A stretch of 64,000 bases of DNA from Metaphire vulgaris. Lineage: Eukaryota > Annelida > Clitellata > Crassiclitellata > Megascolecidae. Below the pieces are notes generated by a model that saw only the letters and a program-made list of their open reading frames with translations, searched no databases and was not told the DNA's origin. The stretch is from assembly GCA_018105865.1 (NCBI GenBank), contig CM030866.1:4622951-4686950 (forward strand), written 5' to 3'. Position 1 is the first letter of the stretch, and each line of letters begins with the position of its first letter. A program made the position numbers and the translations under genes. Shown here one piece after another: positions 12,663 to 23,996 of the stretch.

Positions 12663-13107
12663 GAGAGAGAAGACTCAGCGGAAGAAGAGGAGAGGACAAG
12701 CAGAAGGAGCATGGAGAGGATATTAATATAAATTATGGAAACATGTACAGTACTGTATATGTATAATGCAAAACCAATGTCTGAATCAGTTTGGCCTATT
12801 CTTACATTCGTTCTTAGTTCTCATAGGTTTTTTGCTATCTGACGATAAAGTGCTGTATTCAGTCGGTGCTGCATTTATAAAACGGTATTGCTACTAGATT
12901 TCAGTAGATATATCTTCTATAAAAGTCATTTTGAGTAGGTTTATATGCTGTATTCTATGATGTCTGCTTTTTGTGTTTTTATTCGCTTCACGCGAAGCGA
13001 CGATCTTAACGGTTTAATTATTAAGAAGGATTTTCTCAGCCAAGTGCTAGGCTTACAAGTCCTGAAAGAGAGGGAGGGAGAGAGAGGGTGAGAGAGAGAG
13101 AGAGAGG

Positions 13108-13172
<65 letters not shown>

Positions 13173-13435
13173 CTTCTGAAGAAAGCAGCAGTGCTTTGAT
13201 ATGAATGTGAACTTGATTTTGCTAAATTGAATACAAGTCCGTAATAATTATGTGCTTGTATTCTTTAAAGGTAACTAATAACACCCACAGCAGGGTCACA
13301 ACGTGCTGCCTGGCGCCCACGAATAACCAACTACAAAGGTACTACACCCAAAGCGCTATATAAATTCACCAGCCTTTACTTACGTACTTACTTGCTTGGC
13401 GGCTATTATAGCGAGAATACGTTGAAATCAATGTG

Positions 13436-13484
<49 letters not shown>

Positions 13485-14333
13485 ATTGGAAGTTATACGT
13501 TGTTATGGAGTCTCAAATACATGGGCGTAGCCAGATTTAGGTATCATTAAATTTATCGTCATGTTTCTTTTCCGACGTTGCGCTATTTCTGAAAAGCCAA
13601 GGGGCTAACAAGGGCCGCCGACGCATTTTCTTCAAGGTCATTTCCCGATGTTTTCTACTCGCCCTATGGGAGGGGGCACCACCCCGTCGTCGAACTCCAG
13701 CGGTCTACCCCAACTGCTCCCCACCCCAGTCCCCACTGTTATTCATACGTCACCGATTACACGACATCCGGTTCTAATTTGATTCGACGTCGTAAACGGC
13801 GGGCGGCAGCGCCACCTGGCGATCGACTTGACCTCGCCGCCGAAGAGGTCACGTGAGTCCGAACCGGCGGCAATTTGCTCGACGCCATGGCAACGCGGAA
13901 GGAGTAGAAGCAGTGGGGCGTGACGCGCGGAGATGAAACGAGCATCGTTCCCGTCGCTAGGTGGAGCCACCACTTCCGGTAAACTTATTGGAAAATTCGG
14001 AGATGAAGGGTTGCGGTGGCGACGACGATGATGATGATGATATCTCCAACGCTCCTGGAGTTATACGATCCATACACGCGATGGAATGGTACCATTAGGT
14101 CTAAACTGGAAAGATGGAACGTGAAACAGGGATAATCGTGGATCATGATCTATGCTTTAGAATAATCCGATCCTTGACTCGAATATAAGCAATACCATCC
14201 CAAGCCAATATCCCGCCGGCGGGATACCTTTGTAAGACTTGATGCTAACAAATGCGGAATGGGAAAGAAACTTAGACACCATACACACAAACACATACAC
14301 ACACAGGGCGTTGGCGATCAAAAACGTTGGAAA

Positions 14334-14335
<2 letters not shown>
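12663..14335. other. non-coding with (GA)n arrays
   Basis: GA arrays lie at about 13067-13168 and 13439-13483. A GCGCTATATAAATT core starts at 13353. A solitary hAT-like end (GGGCGTAGCCAGATTT, about 13524) and an 18-bp perfect palindrome (14209-14226) are present. No gene recognised. Confidence 0.5.

Positions 14336-14336
<1 letters not shown>

Positions 14337-14386
<50 letters not shown>
14337..14386. repeat. (TA)n microsatellite
   Basis: Uninterrupted alternating TA. The surroundings, 14387-16325, show no gene; short open frames there have no recognisable domain. Confidence 0.93.
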
Positions 14387-14389
<3 letters not shown>

Positions 14390-16326
14390 CTACAAAGAGA
14401 CCGACTGAGGAGCAGGAAAAGAGACAAACAATAACACAGAACCTGTTTTTTCGCCATCTTTATTATTTTCGCGCCAACGAAAGAGGTGACGTCATGGCGT
14501 TTGAACGACATCTGACGGTCGCTCAGTCGGCTGCAAACCACATGGCGTTGGTGATACATAGAGATAAATCAGCCGCGGTAAAACCAAAGGTTTTCTTTTG
14601 TTCGTCGACTGTTTCTGCGAGTTGCAGTTACCCCCGGGGAGGGTGACAGCCAGTTGCCCAGGCCTCCTCAATAAAAGCGTGCGTGGGATTGGCGCCATTA
14701 GGGGGCAAATCGAATTTTAAATGCCCTCCGAAGAGGGTTGCACAAAGCGGGGTGTCGGCCCCTTGAGGTACGACATCTTTATTGGTCTTTTTGGAGGCAT
14801 CCTGCCCTCTAGCGACGGCTTTTTGAAGTCCCGTGGAGGCGTCGTGGATCATTTCACGCGAAAATCGAATTCTCAACCCTGAAATTTACCCCTTCCCCAT
14901 CCCACCCACATTCCCCACCCCACTTCTCTCCCGGAACCAAGCGTCTCATCGACGAAAAATCCGACCGAATGCAGGCCAACAGCATTGGCGCGAACTTGGA
15001 TGAAAAAGTGGGGGCCCAACCTGTTTTCCTTTTTCCATATGGATGACTAGGACGACGATGATTACATAGTCATGTTTGAGCGCAGGTAAGACTCTTAGTT
15101 AACCCTCTGCGTCCCTTTGGAACACTCACTTCGTTTACTTGTTCTATTTAGCCTACGACATATTACTAAATAGATGTGGTGGTCCGATAAATGTTTATTT
15201 ATCTATCTATTAAGATTATGATGATGACGAAGATGATCATGATCATTTTTAATTGAATAAGCTGTCTGTATTCGTCTGTATTAAAGAAAATCCAAGGTAA
15301 GTGTCTAATCGAAGGCGGTCGCAAATCACCAGCGCCATCTGGAGAATAACTATTACACAGAAGTTCAATCGTTCTAAATAGTCTGCCATCTAGTGAATAA
15401 GAACGTGATAATGGCGACTGAGATCGACCTAGTACAGTACCTAGTCATTTCACAGTTGACGTTTAGTCGTTGACGTCATTACGTCAAATGAAATGGCTGG
15501 GGGGTGCCATATTTCGAACGCTGTAGAGCAAAATTTAAACGGCCTATATTGATTATTCTTCTGTTGTCGCAGCACGACATAATTTTGTAGTAGTGCGACT
15601 GTCGCAGTGCTCAGATTTCGCAAAAGAATTGTATAGGGGGACCTTTAAGTGATGCCTCCTTTGCAGCAGAAATTTTGGCCTGATACGGCTCGAATTTGTC
15701 GATTCTCCCACTAAAACGATTTCTCGCATTCTCTCAGTATGGATGACAAAGACTAGGTTTAAAAAATTAGCAATAAGTCGAGGACCAGAAAGATATCGAA
15801 ATTGCAACTTCCTAATAAGCATCGACTGGGCTGCAAATGGCGCGAATTTCAAGAGAATCGTAGGACATCATTCTCTAATAATTGTATTTTCTACAAAAAC
15901 AGTTGTTGCTATAGTAGTATATGAATTATTATAATGGCGCCATATATTTTATTGAATGATTAGTTGATAAAAAAGGGGATTCGGAATTACGCAATAGTTG
16001 CTTTGTGTCAAAACGTTGTAATATTTAAAAAAATTTGTGATGGAAAGTAAATTTTTGAAACTGTATATTGTCGTTTGAAACGGCTGAGACGTGTCGCATT
16101 TCGAACGCTGTCGAATAAAATCGAGACGAATAATATTGACAATCTTAGTACGATTTAACGCATTGGTGATGGGGACACAAGAAAATGTGATTTTCGATTT
16201 GAAATTTTGGCCTAATACGATTCGAACTTGTCGATTTTTCTACTAGATCATTTTCTCGCATTCTCTTAGTATGGATGACAGAGATTGGATAAAGATTAGC
16301 AATAAATCGAATGACCCCACGGTTAG

Positions 16327-16381
<55 letters not shown>

Positions 16382-16382
16382 A
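16327..16382. repeat. (GAT)n microsatellite
   Basis: About 18 pure GAT units, giving poly-Met or poly-Ser/Ile open frames only. Confidence 0.95.
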
Positions 16383-16529
16383 GGCACGGGGCCCTATCCC
16401 GGTATATACGGTGGGACCGGTAGTTGGATTTGCACAAAAACGTTGCGAAATTCGGGGTTAAGGTTGCATGGCTCGCCAGGCTTTTTAAAACGGAAAATGT
16501 CAACGTTCCCCTAATCCGGACCCCTGACT

Positions 16530-16689
16530 CAGCGGCGTAGCGTGACTTTTGGGGGCCCGGGGGCATCCTTGGAGCGGGGCCCCGGCTGACGAGCAAAAAA
16601 AGAAAAAAGGTCGTCGTCCACCTCTTCGGGGGCCCCCTCTCCCGGGGCCCGGGGGGCTGTCTCCAAAGTGCCCCCACGTTACGCCACTG
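16530..16689. mobile_element. hAT-like element with perfect 8-bp TSD
   Basis: The ends CAGCGGCGTAGCGTGAC and CGTTACGCCACTG are flanked by CCCTGACT on both sides (16522-16529 and 16690-16697), a perfect duplication. The 160-bp body is rich in G and C runs and carries a variant of the shared core with an expanded A-run (from 16587). Confidence 0.92.
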
Positions 16690-17057
16690 CCCTGACTATA
16701 GTTATGCCATTGCTGGAATCTGGTATTACAGTGTAAACAGCAACAACATATAGAACAGAAAGCGATGCATGTCTTCTTTATTAAATTCCAATTGCATCTC
16801 CTATACAAATCGCTTTAATACTCATGCATATGTTTAATAACAAATATAATCATCAGTACACTAAAGCATCGCAAGAGAACGTCATAATCATCATCGTCAT
16901 CTTTACCCAATGTGACACAAAAATAGTTTCTAATTGCAGTTACTTGACCAAGTTACGATAGTAGACATGAAACTGTTCGCCAGATGACACTTTTTGCGAA
17001 CCACTGCGTAACTAGACAGAGACAGGCTTCTCAATGAAATTGCTAAGGCTTTAGGGG

Positions 17058-17249
17058 CAGGGTTATTTCGAGGATCATCAATTTTTTTTTGGGGGGGGGA
17101 AGGGGTGTCGGTAAATTTTGGAGTCCCCTGCCAAAAAAGTATGACAAGCAAAAAAGGTCATCTCATTGCTGAAATGGGGTGGGGTTTAGGGGTGTCGGTC
17201 TCAAATTGGGAGGAGTGTTGGTGTGTTAGGGGATGTAAAAATATCTCTG
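17058..17249. mobile_element. hAT-like element, CAGGGTTATTTC ends
   Basis: CAGGGTTATTTCGAGG at the left pairs with AAAAATATCTCTG at the right. Flanks TTTAGGGG and CTTAGGGA agree at 6 of 8. The shared core is at 17142-17163. Same family as 25786, 49754, 51334 and 60540. Confidence 0.8.
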
Positions 17250-17911
17250 CTTAGGGATACGTGTGTCAAAATTCATATAAAGCCAGGCAAAAAATAATCA
17301 AGCGAGATGACCAAATTCAGTAATAGAAAACTTTCTATGATACAATTTTTTCAAGGAACACTCAAAAGACAAACGTTGATATCAAAAACGAAACCGGATT
17401 CAAAATGTTGGCCCATTCCAAGAAACGAGAATTTGCCAAATGCATGGCATACAGAAATTTTAACAGCGGAATAGGAAACTTATCTCCCAGATTCAGCAAA
17501 AAGTGTCATCAAAACCGGCGCCAGATTGTTTCCATGGCGACAGTCGTTGTCAAGGAAACGAACCGAATAATAGCTTCAATAGGTGACAAAAATAAACTAT
17601 ATATATGTATATGTATATACGTTAATCACATCCAATTTAAAACATAACACAGATTTACTAGTCTTCTGTCGACAGACAGCATTTACCCATTTACGGTAAT
17701 AATGCAAAAAAACAATACGCTTCAATATCAACACATTACAAAGAAAAGCATCAAGATAACTAAACGTCTTTAACCAAACACAACAAAATCACCAGAACAT
17801 GTCTTCAGACTCCCCCGCTCCACTGGGGGGTGGGGGCGCTAACGTTTCTTGACATCAACAGAGCACCCCCAAACTGCTTTAATATCTAGTAAACAAAACC
17901 AAAATGAGTCT
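17250..17911. other. AT-rich non-coding
   Basis: No gene, long repeat or clear element seen. Confidence 0.4.
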
Positions 17912-18056
17912 CATTGTCTTAGCCACGGGAAGGCGACCCCTATTTGGGCCGGGACAATTGGGGGAGGGGTAGTAAGAGAATGAAAAACGGGTTTTCTGCT
18001 AGCCTAAAACCGTCAGTGCCCCCCCCCCGCATTTCGCAAAACTGGCTACGCCATTG
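17912..18056. mobile_element. hAT-like element, diverged ends
   Basis: Left CATTGTCTTAGCCACGG and right TGGCTACGCCATTG are imperfect inverted repeats of the CAGTGGCGTAGCCA type. Flanks ATGAGTCT and ATGAATCG agree at 6 of 8. Confidence 0.6.
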
Positions 18057-18389
18057 ATGAATCGTGCTGCATTTCGCAAGCATTTGAGACAAAAATTTAA
18101 ACAAATTCTGACAAGGACTCTTTAAGAAGCTAGAAAGCGCCAAGGGCTCGGTCAATCAGATACGTTAGAGCGCCAAAAAAAGTACAGACAAAAAGCTGTA
18201 TTTAAGACATCCTGAAGAAGACGAAAACCAGTAAAAATCGCTGTTCCGGGTTGAAAACCCGACAACACTATCCGCTCAAAACTGACGAAAAACAACTTTA
18301 ACGCACCCGATACTCAACCACACGCCGATGCGTAACACTCCCAACCTACATCTACCTGCATAGAAAACGAATAACAGTAGGCCTAACAG

Positions 18390-18572
18390 CAGTGTTTATA
18401 CTAGGCCTTCTCTGGGGGGAATCCCCCAGTTTTAAAATTCCCCCCAAATTTTATGTTGGCTGGGAGGATAGACGTTTCCCCCTCCCCAAAGTGTGGAGAC
18501 TCAGACCTTATCCCCCAAACATTTCAAAACAACCCCCCCCGCCAATGTCAAGGTGGCTAGAATAAACACTGG
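18390..18572. mobile_element. hAT-like element, CAGTGTTTA...TAAACACTG ends
   Basis: CAGTGTTTATACTAGGCC at the left is inverted as GGCTAGAATAAACACTG at the right. Flanks CCTAACAG and TCTAACAG match at 7 of 8. The body is G/C-homopolymer rich. Same terminal family as 20687, 35021 and 37310. Confidence 0.8.
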
Positions 18573-19113
18573 TCTAACAGTCACTTAATTCTGTTTCATC
18601 CTGACGCTGTGAAGTCGTGAATATTCATAAGGAAAAAATTGAAGCGATGTCTGATTATTTAAGGTTCAAAAGATTTTTTTAAAAAGTTTACATAACATTT
18701 GTTTGAACGAATCAGAGCAAAAATTCAAGGTTCCGCTTACTTAAAAACTAGGTCATGATACATTTTATATATATTTCAAAAGTCATTTAGGAGCTTTCTG
18801 CCAATGGCTGCAAAGCAATAATTGTATGAAACCTGCTTGTGTCACAGCTCTCAGTAGCGGCAACATCAACGTGATAATAGCATCAGTGCATACAACAATA
18901 AAATTATAAAATTCAGGGCTTGTTGAATTCCAATGTATACAGCTGTATCAGCAACAGTTGAAATCAAACACTTGACACTTACAGGTTAGTAGCACTCGGC
19001 AACGTTTAGAACATGCAAACAATACATAAGAAATTTCTGGAACGCCACAATAGCACTATATATGTATAACGTCAAACTTAATACATGTACAGAAAATTTC
19101 GTGAATATTAAGA
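18573..19113. other. AT-rich non-coding
   Basis: I see nothing that can be named. Confidence 0.4.
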
Positions 19114-19487
19114 GGGTCTGTTCATTAATTACGTCAACAAATTTTGGGCAGTTTTTGACCCCAACCCTTGTCAACAACTCTCATCTTTTAGTGACCCCCC
19201 TATATATGTGTCTAAAACTTTTGACCCCTCCCCACTAAGATCAGGGACGGGTTCCCCCAAAAGTTTAGAAAGTTATTATTTTTGCGGTGATGACATTTTT
19301 TTGCTTGTCAGGCTTTTTTCTGTTGTAATAAATAGTATTCCAAGAAATTCCCTATTTTTTATCATTTATAAAAAAAATGAAATTGATGACGTCAACTTCT
19401 CTTGATCCCCTCCCCCTGTCAACAACTGGCAAACTTTTTCAAATCCCCTCACCCCCTATTTTGCTGACGTAATTAATGGACAGCCCC
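19114..19487. mobile_element. short DNA element, GGGGCTGTTCATTAATTACGTCA-type ends, copy 1
   Basis: GGGTCTGTTCATTAATTACG at the left is repeated inverted at the right (TGACGTAATTAATGGACAG then CCCC). The 374-bp body has no coding capacity and contains the shared core in reverse at 19289-19310. The superfamily is uncertain; copy 2 at 23155 suggests a 3-bp TTA duplication, which would point to PIF/Harbinger. Confidence 0.78.
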
Positions 19488-20094
19488 AGAAGCAAAATAA
19501 TCAATTTTTGACTTTTGACGCGAATAGAGAATTTCCATAAAATTCACGATAATTTCCAATAAAATAAGTTTAGACTATGCCTACGAATGAAATGACATAA
19601 AATTCTGAGATAAAGTTGGATAATTTTGGGTAAAAATACTCCATACCATCATATACGCCATCGATATGACTTAAATTGTCACTGCGTTGAAAAACCACCC
19701 AGATAATAATTATTATTTGCCTGTGTCAATATAGGATCTATTCAAATCAATAACATTTTGTGGCAACAGACTTGAGTACAAACGTATATATCTCAGCACA
19801 ACTGACAATATATTCTACGCGCATTGAAATAACACCAACGAATGGCCATCCAAATAACACATGGCTCGAGTATTAAAGTTTACGCATACGCAAGGCTCGC
19901 CGTGTCAGGTACAGGTTTCCATGACAACATATATGACACGACCCGAAACGTCACTCAACGCCGCAAAGGAGACATTATTGGCTGTGCGAAAAGCATTATT
20001 AGCTTATTATTTTCATCGGCGAACTTCTATTGCGCCATTTTAGTAATGTCATTGGCATCAATCGATGGTCGATTAATTATAATACAGGTATATA

Positions 20095-20168
20095 CAGGGT
20101 GGCGCAAAAACCCGAACTAGTCACATTTAGGTTTGCATTTAATATAGTCCGGTTTTTTGCGCCACCCT
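20095..20168. mobile_element. short palindromic element, AGGGTGGCGCAAAAA ends
   Basis: AGGGTGGCGCAAAAACCCGA is inverted as CCGGTTTTTTGCGCCACCCT within 74 bases. TA-rich flanks fit a Tc1/mariner-type miniature element. The preceding 19488-20094 has no gene that I can see. Confidence 0.65.
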
Positions 20169-20313
20169 ACAGTTAGTTAGTTTACTTACTACTAGCGAAT
20201 AATATTATTATTGGAGACCTAACCACATATCAACGTAACTGTATGCTTAGGGTGGACCGAATTGTTGGATGTTGTTCATGATATTAGGGGCTTCAAAAAT
20301 GTGAGAAATTGAA

Positions 20314-20366
20314 GTTGACCCGGTACTTTATAGGCACAAAAAGTGCCTATAAAGTACCGGGTCAAC
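20314..20366. repeat. perfect 24-bp-stem hairpin
   Basis: GTTGACCCGGTACTTTATAG plus GCAC is followed by five A and its exact reverse complement. There are no mismatches in the 24-bp stem. It may be a relic of a foldback element or a precursor hairpin. The flanks are AT-rich and non-coding. Confidence 0.95.
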
Positions 20367-20686
20367 TGAGTAAGGCCGGGGCTACATTTTTAAACGGTCA
20401 AGCATTCACAAAATGTCGAAATATTTCACAAAATGAAACAGTTTAGCGTGAAAATGTTAACATTCTCAACATTTGAGTTTTCAACTATTTTCGGATTTTA
20501 TATAAAACCTCTTCACAAACTGCATGAAACAACAATTTCAATCAAATAAAAACATAAAGACAGAAACAAGAATGCCAAGTGATGATAATAATAGCGTCTA
20601 ATACATGGAAACAATTAACCAATACACTAGTTGCTTAGCACTGTTGTTGTCATCAATAAAACACTTCCAAAATGGAGGCAGCAGCT

Positions 20687-20869
20687 CAGGGTTTAATCTA
20701 GGCCGTTTACGGGAGGGGAATGCCCTTTTTCTCCTCCGAAAATTTCAAATTCCCCCTTCGGAAATTTTGGCATACTACATCAACTAACGCAGCCCCCTAG
20801 CTGACTTTCCCCCGGCCTTGTCAGTCCCCTCCCCCGGAGTCCAGAGTCTAGAGTCTAGATTAAACACTG
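20687..20869. mobile_element. hAT-like element, CAGGGTTTAATCTAG family
   Basis: Left CAGGGTTTAATCTAGGCC and right CTAGATTAAACACTG are inverted. The interior (CCGTTTACGGGAGGGGAA, GGCATACTACATCAACTAA, CCCCCGGAGTCCAG) matches, in opposite orientation, the copies at 35021 and 37310. No clear target duplication. Confidence 0.75.
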
Positions 20870-21226
20870 TGGTCTTTTATTCTAAAGAGAAGTTACGGCA
20901 TTTGTTAATCACTTGTATACATAAAATCATCCAAAATTTCCCATAATTTGCACTTTTTACGAGCAAAAAGTTCAAACTTTCGAACGATCAAACGTAACTT
21001 TGATCTAGAAATGCAGCAGGAATAGCAAGAGGACTTTACGAAAACGGGGAAGGGCATATTATATTCTGAAAATGTCCTACGTACACATTATCAACCGCCA
21101 CCCCTCTTTCTTCCCCATGCGAGTTCAATTGAAATGCAGCGAGACTTAGCTATTACTGTCGGGTAAAAATATTCAGATTAAATTCTCGTATAGAATGAGT
21201 CCGTGCATTCCGAAAAAAAGCGCTTA

Positions 21227-21459
21227 TTTATTTCGCCAGCGCTTCAAGTCGAAGCAGCGCTTGATGAGAGGAAAAGCAACGGACGCGGCGACGCCCCGAA
21301 AGGTCAAAAGGTCAGAAATTCTCAAAGACGGATTTACCCTCATTTGTTGCTGTTGTTGTTGTTGTTGTTGTTGTTGAAAAACACACAATTTACCCATGCA
21401 TTGTCGCTGCTGTTGTCCTAACGAGGGACACGAAGACATGGTCGCCTCGATGAGAGACA
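21227..21459 (-). other. 3' UTR of the nuclear receptor with AATAAA signal
   Basis: On the minus strand, AATAAA occurs at 21232-21227, about 230 bases past the stop codon. The UTR contains a (CAA)n run (21345-21376, TTG on the plus strand). The open frames here (poly-Gln or poly-Cys) are artefacts of that run. Confidence 0.7.
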
Positions 21460-22356
21460 TCAGCAGCTGAGATCGAGGACTTCCTTCATCAGCGGTTGGA
21501 TCCCGTCCGGATTGACCTTGAGCAGGACCTGCGAATGTTCTTCGTTCAGGTTCCGGATGTCCGTCAGGGACATGAGCAGCCGCGGGAAGGTGGTCCGCGC
21601 CAGCGGAACCGGATAGATGGACTCCAGGTAGTTCTTGAGCAGGACCGAGTACCGCTCCTGCTCGCCGGCGACGAGCGCCTTATGCTCCAGGTTGTCCCGG
21701 TCGGGAGAGAAGAGCGATAGGACGAGCAGGAGGATCAGCATCGTCTCATCCGCCTGGAGATCGAAGACCAGCTTCCGGACGAACTTCATGTGATCCTCAA
21801 ACAGACCGGTTCCGTTTTCCGCCTTCTCCAGCTGCTCCAGTTTCATCGCCTTCGTCTCCTCCTGGTCGACGGGGTCGAGGAACTGCTGTTTCTCCTTGTC
21901 GAAGGTGATGACCGACCGTAGGATGAGCAGCTCGATGCTTCCGCCCTTCAGCAGGTGGATCTGCTCGACCTGAGGCAGCGACCGGAAGGCCGGAACCTGC
22001 TTGGCCATGGCGATGACGCGCCGGACGCTCAGCTCGGCGATGTTGACGAGGTCCAGGAAGCTGGCTCCGTGGCGGGACAGGTCCTTGTCCATGCTGACCT
22101 CGAGCGAGTTCCGATAGGCGACGTGCAGGGCGCAGATGGCGTCCGCGTCGCGCTGGGCCAGAACCGTCGTCTGTGACGTCACCGGAGGAGGAGGAAGAGG
22201 AGGAGGAAGAGGAGGAGCAGAGGGAGGGGGAGGAGCAGGGGGAAGCGTTGTTGCTGATGGTGGTGGTAGAGGGGGAAGCGGTGTTACCGCCGGTGGAACT
22301 GGAGTCAGTGGCACGGTGCTCGGATTGTCCATCTGGTCACGTGATGCGAGTCTGTG
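21460..22356 (-). CDS. NR1J/HR96-like nuclear receptor, last exon: hinge and ligand-binding domain
   Basis: This is the C-terminal half of the receptor whose DNA-binding exons lie at 23594-24961. About 50 proline-rich hinge residues are followed by a full ligand-binding domain. The family signature, VPAFRSLPQVEQIHLLKGG then SIELLILRSVITFD, spans helices 3-5. Helix 12 reads PLMKEVLDL, a good AF-2 motif, five residues before the TGA (21460-21462). HR96/DAF-12 relatives bind sterols or xenobiotics and regulate lipid and detoxification genes. The acceptor is probably ATAAACACAG, giving exon start 22356 and needing two bases from the preceding exon. The alternative acceptor GACCAG before ATG 22332 would be in phase 0. 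Neither joins exon 23594-23813 through its best donor (phase 1), so a small hinge exon is probably missing from this annotation. An intronless LBD and such a Pro-rich hinge are unusual features. Confidence 0.9.
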   Translation of the reverse strand, partial: HRLASRDQMDNPSTVPLTPVPPAVTPLPPLPPPSATTLPPAPPPPSAPPLPPPLPPPPVTSQTTVLAQRDADAICALHVAYRNSLEVSMDKDLSRHGASFLDLVNIAELSVRRVIAMAKQVPAFRSLPQVEQIHLLKGGSIELLILRSVITFDKEKQQFLDPVDQEETKAMKLEQLEKAENGTGLFEDHMKFVRKLVFDLQADETMLILLLVLSLFSPDRDNLEHKALVAGEQERYSVLLKNYLESIYPVPLARTTFPRLLMSLTDIRNLNEEHSQVLLKVNPDGIQPLMKEVLDLSC

Positions 22357-22709
22357 TTTATAGAAATAACAGTCGGATTAGTCTCGCTTAAAAATATAAT
22401 AATAGCGCTACATAAAAAAACATCATCAGCATAACCTCGGCTGCGGCGTAAGCGAAGCAGGGACATAATAATTTATCGAAATACTTTAATAAATTATTTG
22501 GCTCAAACAATCCAGTGGTTTCCTAGCTTTACAGCTAGAGGACCACATATGCTAAATTCCGTATTCAGGCGGGCAACAAAGAAATGTTAATAAAATTCTA
22601 AGAACATGAACTACAGAATACCGCATGTGGCACTTTAAGTTTCTATTCATTTAATTATTTTAACGTCAATACATTTTTTAAATTATCAAAAAGTTGCCCG
22701 CGGTAGGTC

Positions 22710-22890
22710 CAGTGGCGGCTCCACCGGGGGGGGGGGGGAGGGCAGGGGGGCCCGTGCCCCTATTGAATGCCTGGCCCCCCAGTTGGGACCCTATACTTAA
22801 TGCTACATACATTAAACAACAAATGGTTGGCCCCCATGATTAGAAGTTGCCACCCCAACGGCACCCCCCCAAATCCTAGAGCCGCCACTG
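22710..22890. mobile_element. hAT-like element, CAGTGGCGGCTCC family
   Basis: The ends CAGTGGCGGCTCCAC and AGAGCCGCCACTG are flanked by GGTAGGTC and GGTAGGTG, a 7/8 target duplication. Interior as in the copies at 12470, 44583 and 53865. It sits in an intron of the nuclear receptor. Confidence 0.88.
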
Positions 22891-23154
22891 GGTAGGTGAG
22901 ATCAATTCCCGTTTTATGGGTGTGTTCTTAACACGTCTATTGCCCAGAAACCAAATGTAGCGAGTAAATTTCCAAAGCAATCATTCCATTCGAGATGACT
23001 GAGCGTTGGTTGGAACTGGTTGCCCGGTTGGACATTCCTGGAATTAGGACTTAGGTTGAATCTTGAATGAATTTTTTGATTTGGTGTGCCGTCATTCTAA
23101 TGCTACTGTGCATTATGAAGAGGCGCTATAGAAGTTAAATATAATATTAGATTA

Positions 23155-23576
23155 GGGGCTGTTCGTTAATTACGTCAACAAAATAGGAGGAGGGGTTCGG
23201 AAAAAATTTGAGAGTTGTGGACAGGAGGAAGGGGGTTGTCAAGAGAAGTTGGTGCCAACAATTTCATTTTTTTTAAATCGAAAATAAGAAATTTCATGAA
23301 ATATTATTTATTGCAACGGAAAAAAGCCTGACGAGCAAAAATGGTCATCACCACCACATTTTTACACTTGATAAGCAAATAGTGGGGGACGTAGCATCAC
23401 CGCAAAAATACTAACCTTCTCAATTTTCTAGGGGACCCCTTCTCTGATCTTAGGACGGGGTCAAATGTTTTTGACATAATTATAGACGGGGGGGTGTCAC
23501 TGAAAGTTTGACCGTCGTTGACAATGGGATCAAAAAAATCGCGCAAAAGTTCTTGACGTAATTAATGGACAGCCCC
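23155..23576. mobile_element. short DNA element, GGGGCTGT...TTACGTCA ends, copy 2
   Basis: GGGGCTGTTCGTTAATTACG and its inverted copy, ending ...GGACAGCCCC, bound 422 bases. TTA lies immediately outside both ends (23152-23154 and 23577-23579). The shared core is at 23329-23349. The right end lies about 16 bases inside the intron from a receptor splice donor. Confidence 0.82.
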
Positions 23577-23593
23577 TTAATAGCTGACGTCAC

Positions 23594-23813
23594 CGGGCAC
23601 TGACTCTGGCTCGGCTGTTGGCATCATGCACATCTTCTTCAGGTACTTGTTCTCCTCTATCTTCTGTCGTTTCTGCGCCTTTTCCTCGTCCGTGAGGATG
23701 TACTCCTTCCTCATTCCTATCTCGAAGCACTTCTTGAGACGACAGCGCTTGCAGAACCGACGGTTGGACAGATCCATCTTGCACTTTTCGTCGTACGGAC
23801 ACTTAAAGTAACC
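23594..23813 (-). CDS. NR1J/HR96-like nuclear receptor, exon with second zinc finger
   Basis: The exon starts after GTCGCTAAG and encodes GYFKCPYDEKC and on. The four cysteines of the second finger are in order (C-x5-C-x9-C-x2-C, ending FCKRCRLKKC). The C-terminal extension is FEIGMRKEYILTDEEKAQKR, with the GMxxExI and TDEE pattern shared by VDR, PXR and HR96. About 20 residues of hinge follow. The best donor is CCCG/GTGACG at 23593-23592 (phase 1); TCA/GTGCCC six bases earlier is a weaker alternative. The finger sequence agrees with the ESCKA P-box of the preceding exon in pointing to NR1J rather than VDR. A transposon end lies just inside the following intron. Confidence 0.93.
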
Positions 23814-23882
23814 CTTAGCGACAGAAACAGCGCAACATCAATCGCAATTATTTGCCTTCACTGTATCATCTGTATCATCTGT

Positions 23883-23883
<1 letters not shown>

Positions 23884-23927
<44 letters not shown>

Positions 23928-23996
23928 GCACTCACTCACTCACTCACTCAATCCATCACTCACTCACTCACTCACTCACTCAATCAATCAATCAAG
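23884..23996. repeat. (ATCA)n/(CTCA)n microsatellite
   Basis: Tetranucleotide array with two unit types, in a receptor intron. Confidence 0.95.

Larger units (their letters stand above)
22357..23593 (-). other. intron(s) of the nuclear receptor, invaded by two short elements
   Basis: It lies between the second-finger exon and the LBD exon and holds the elements 22710-22890 and 23155-23576. A further small hinge exon may be hidden here, because the splice phases of the flanking exons do not match. Confidence 0.6.
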
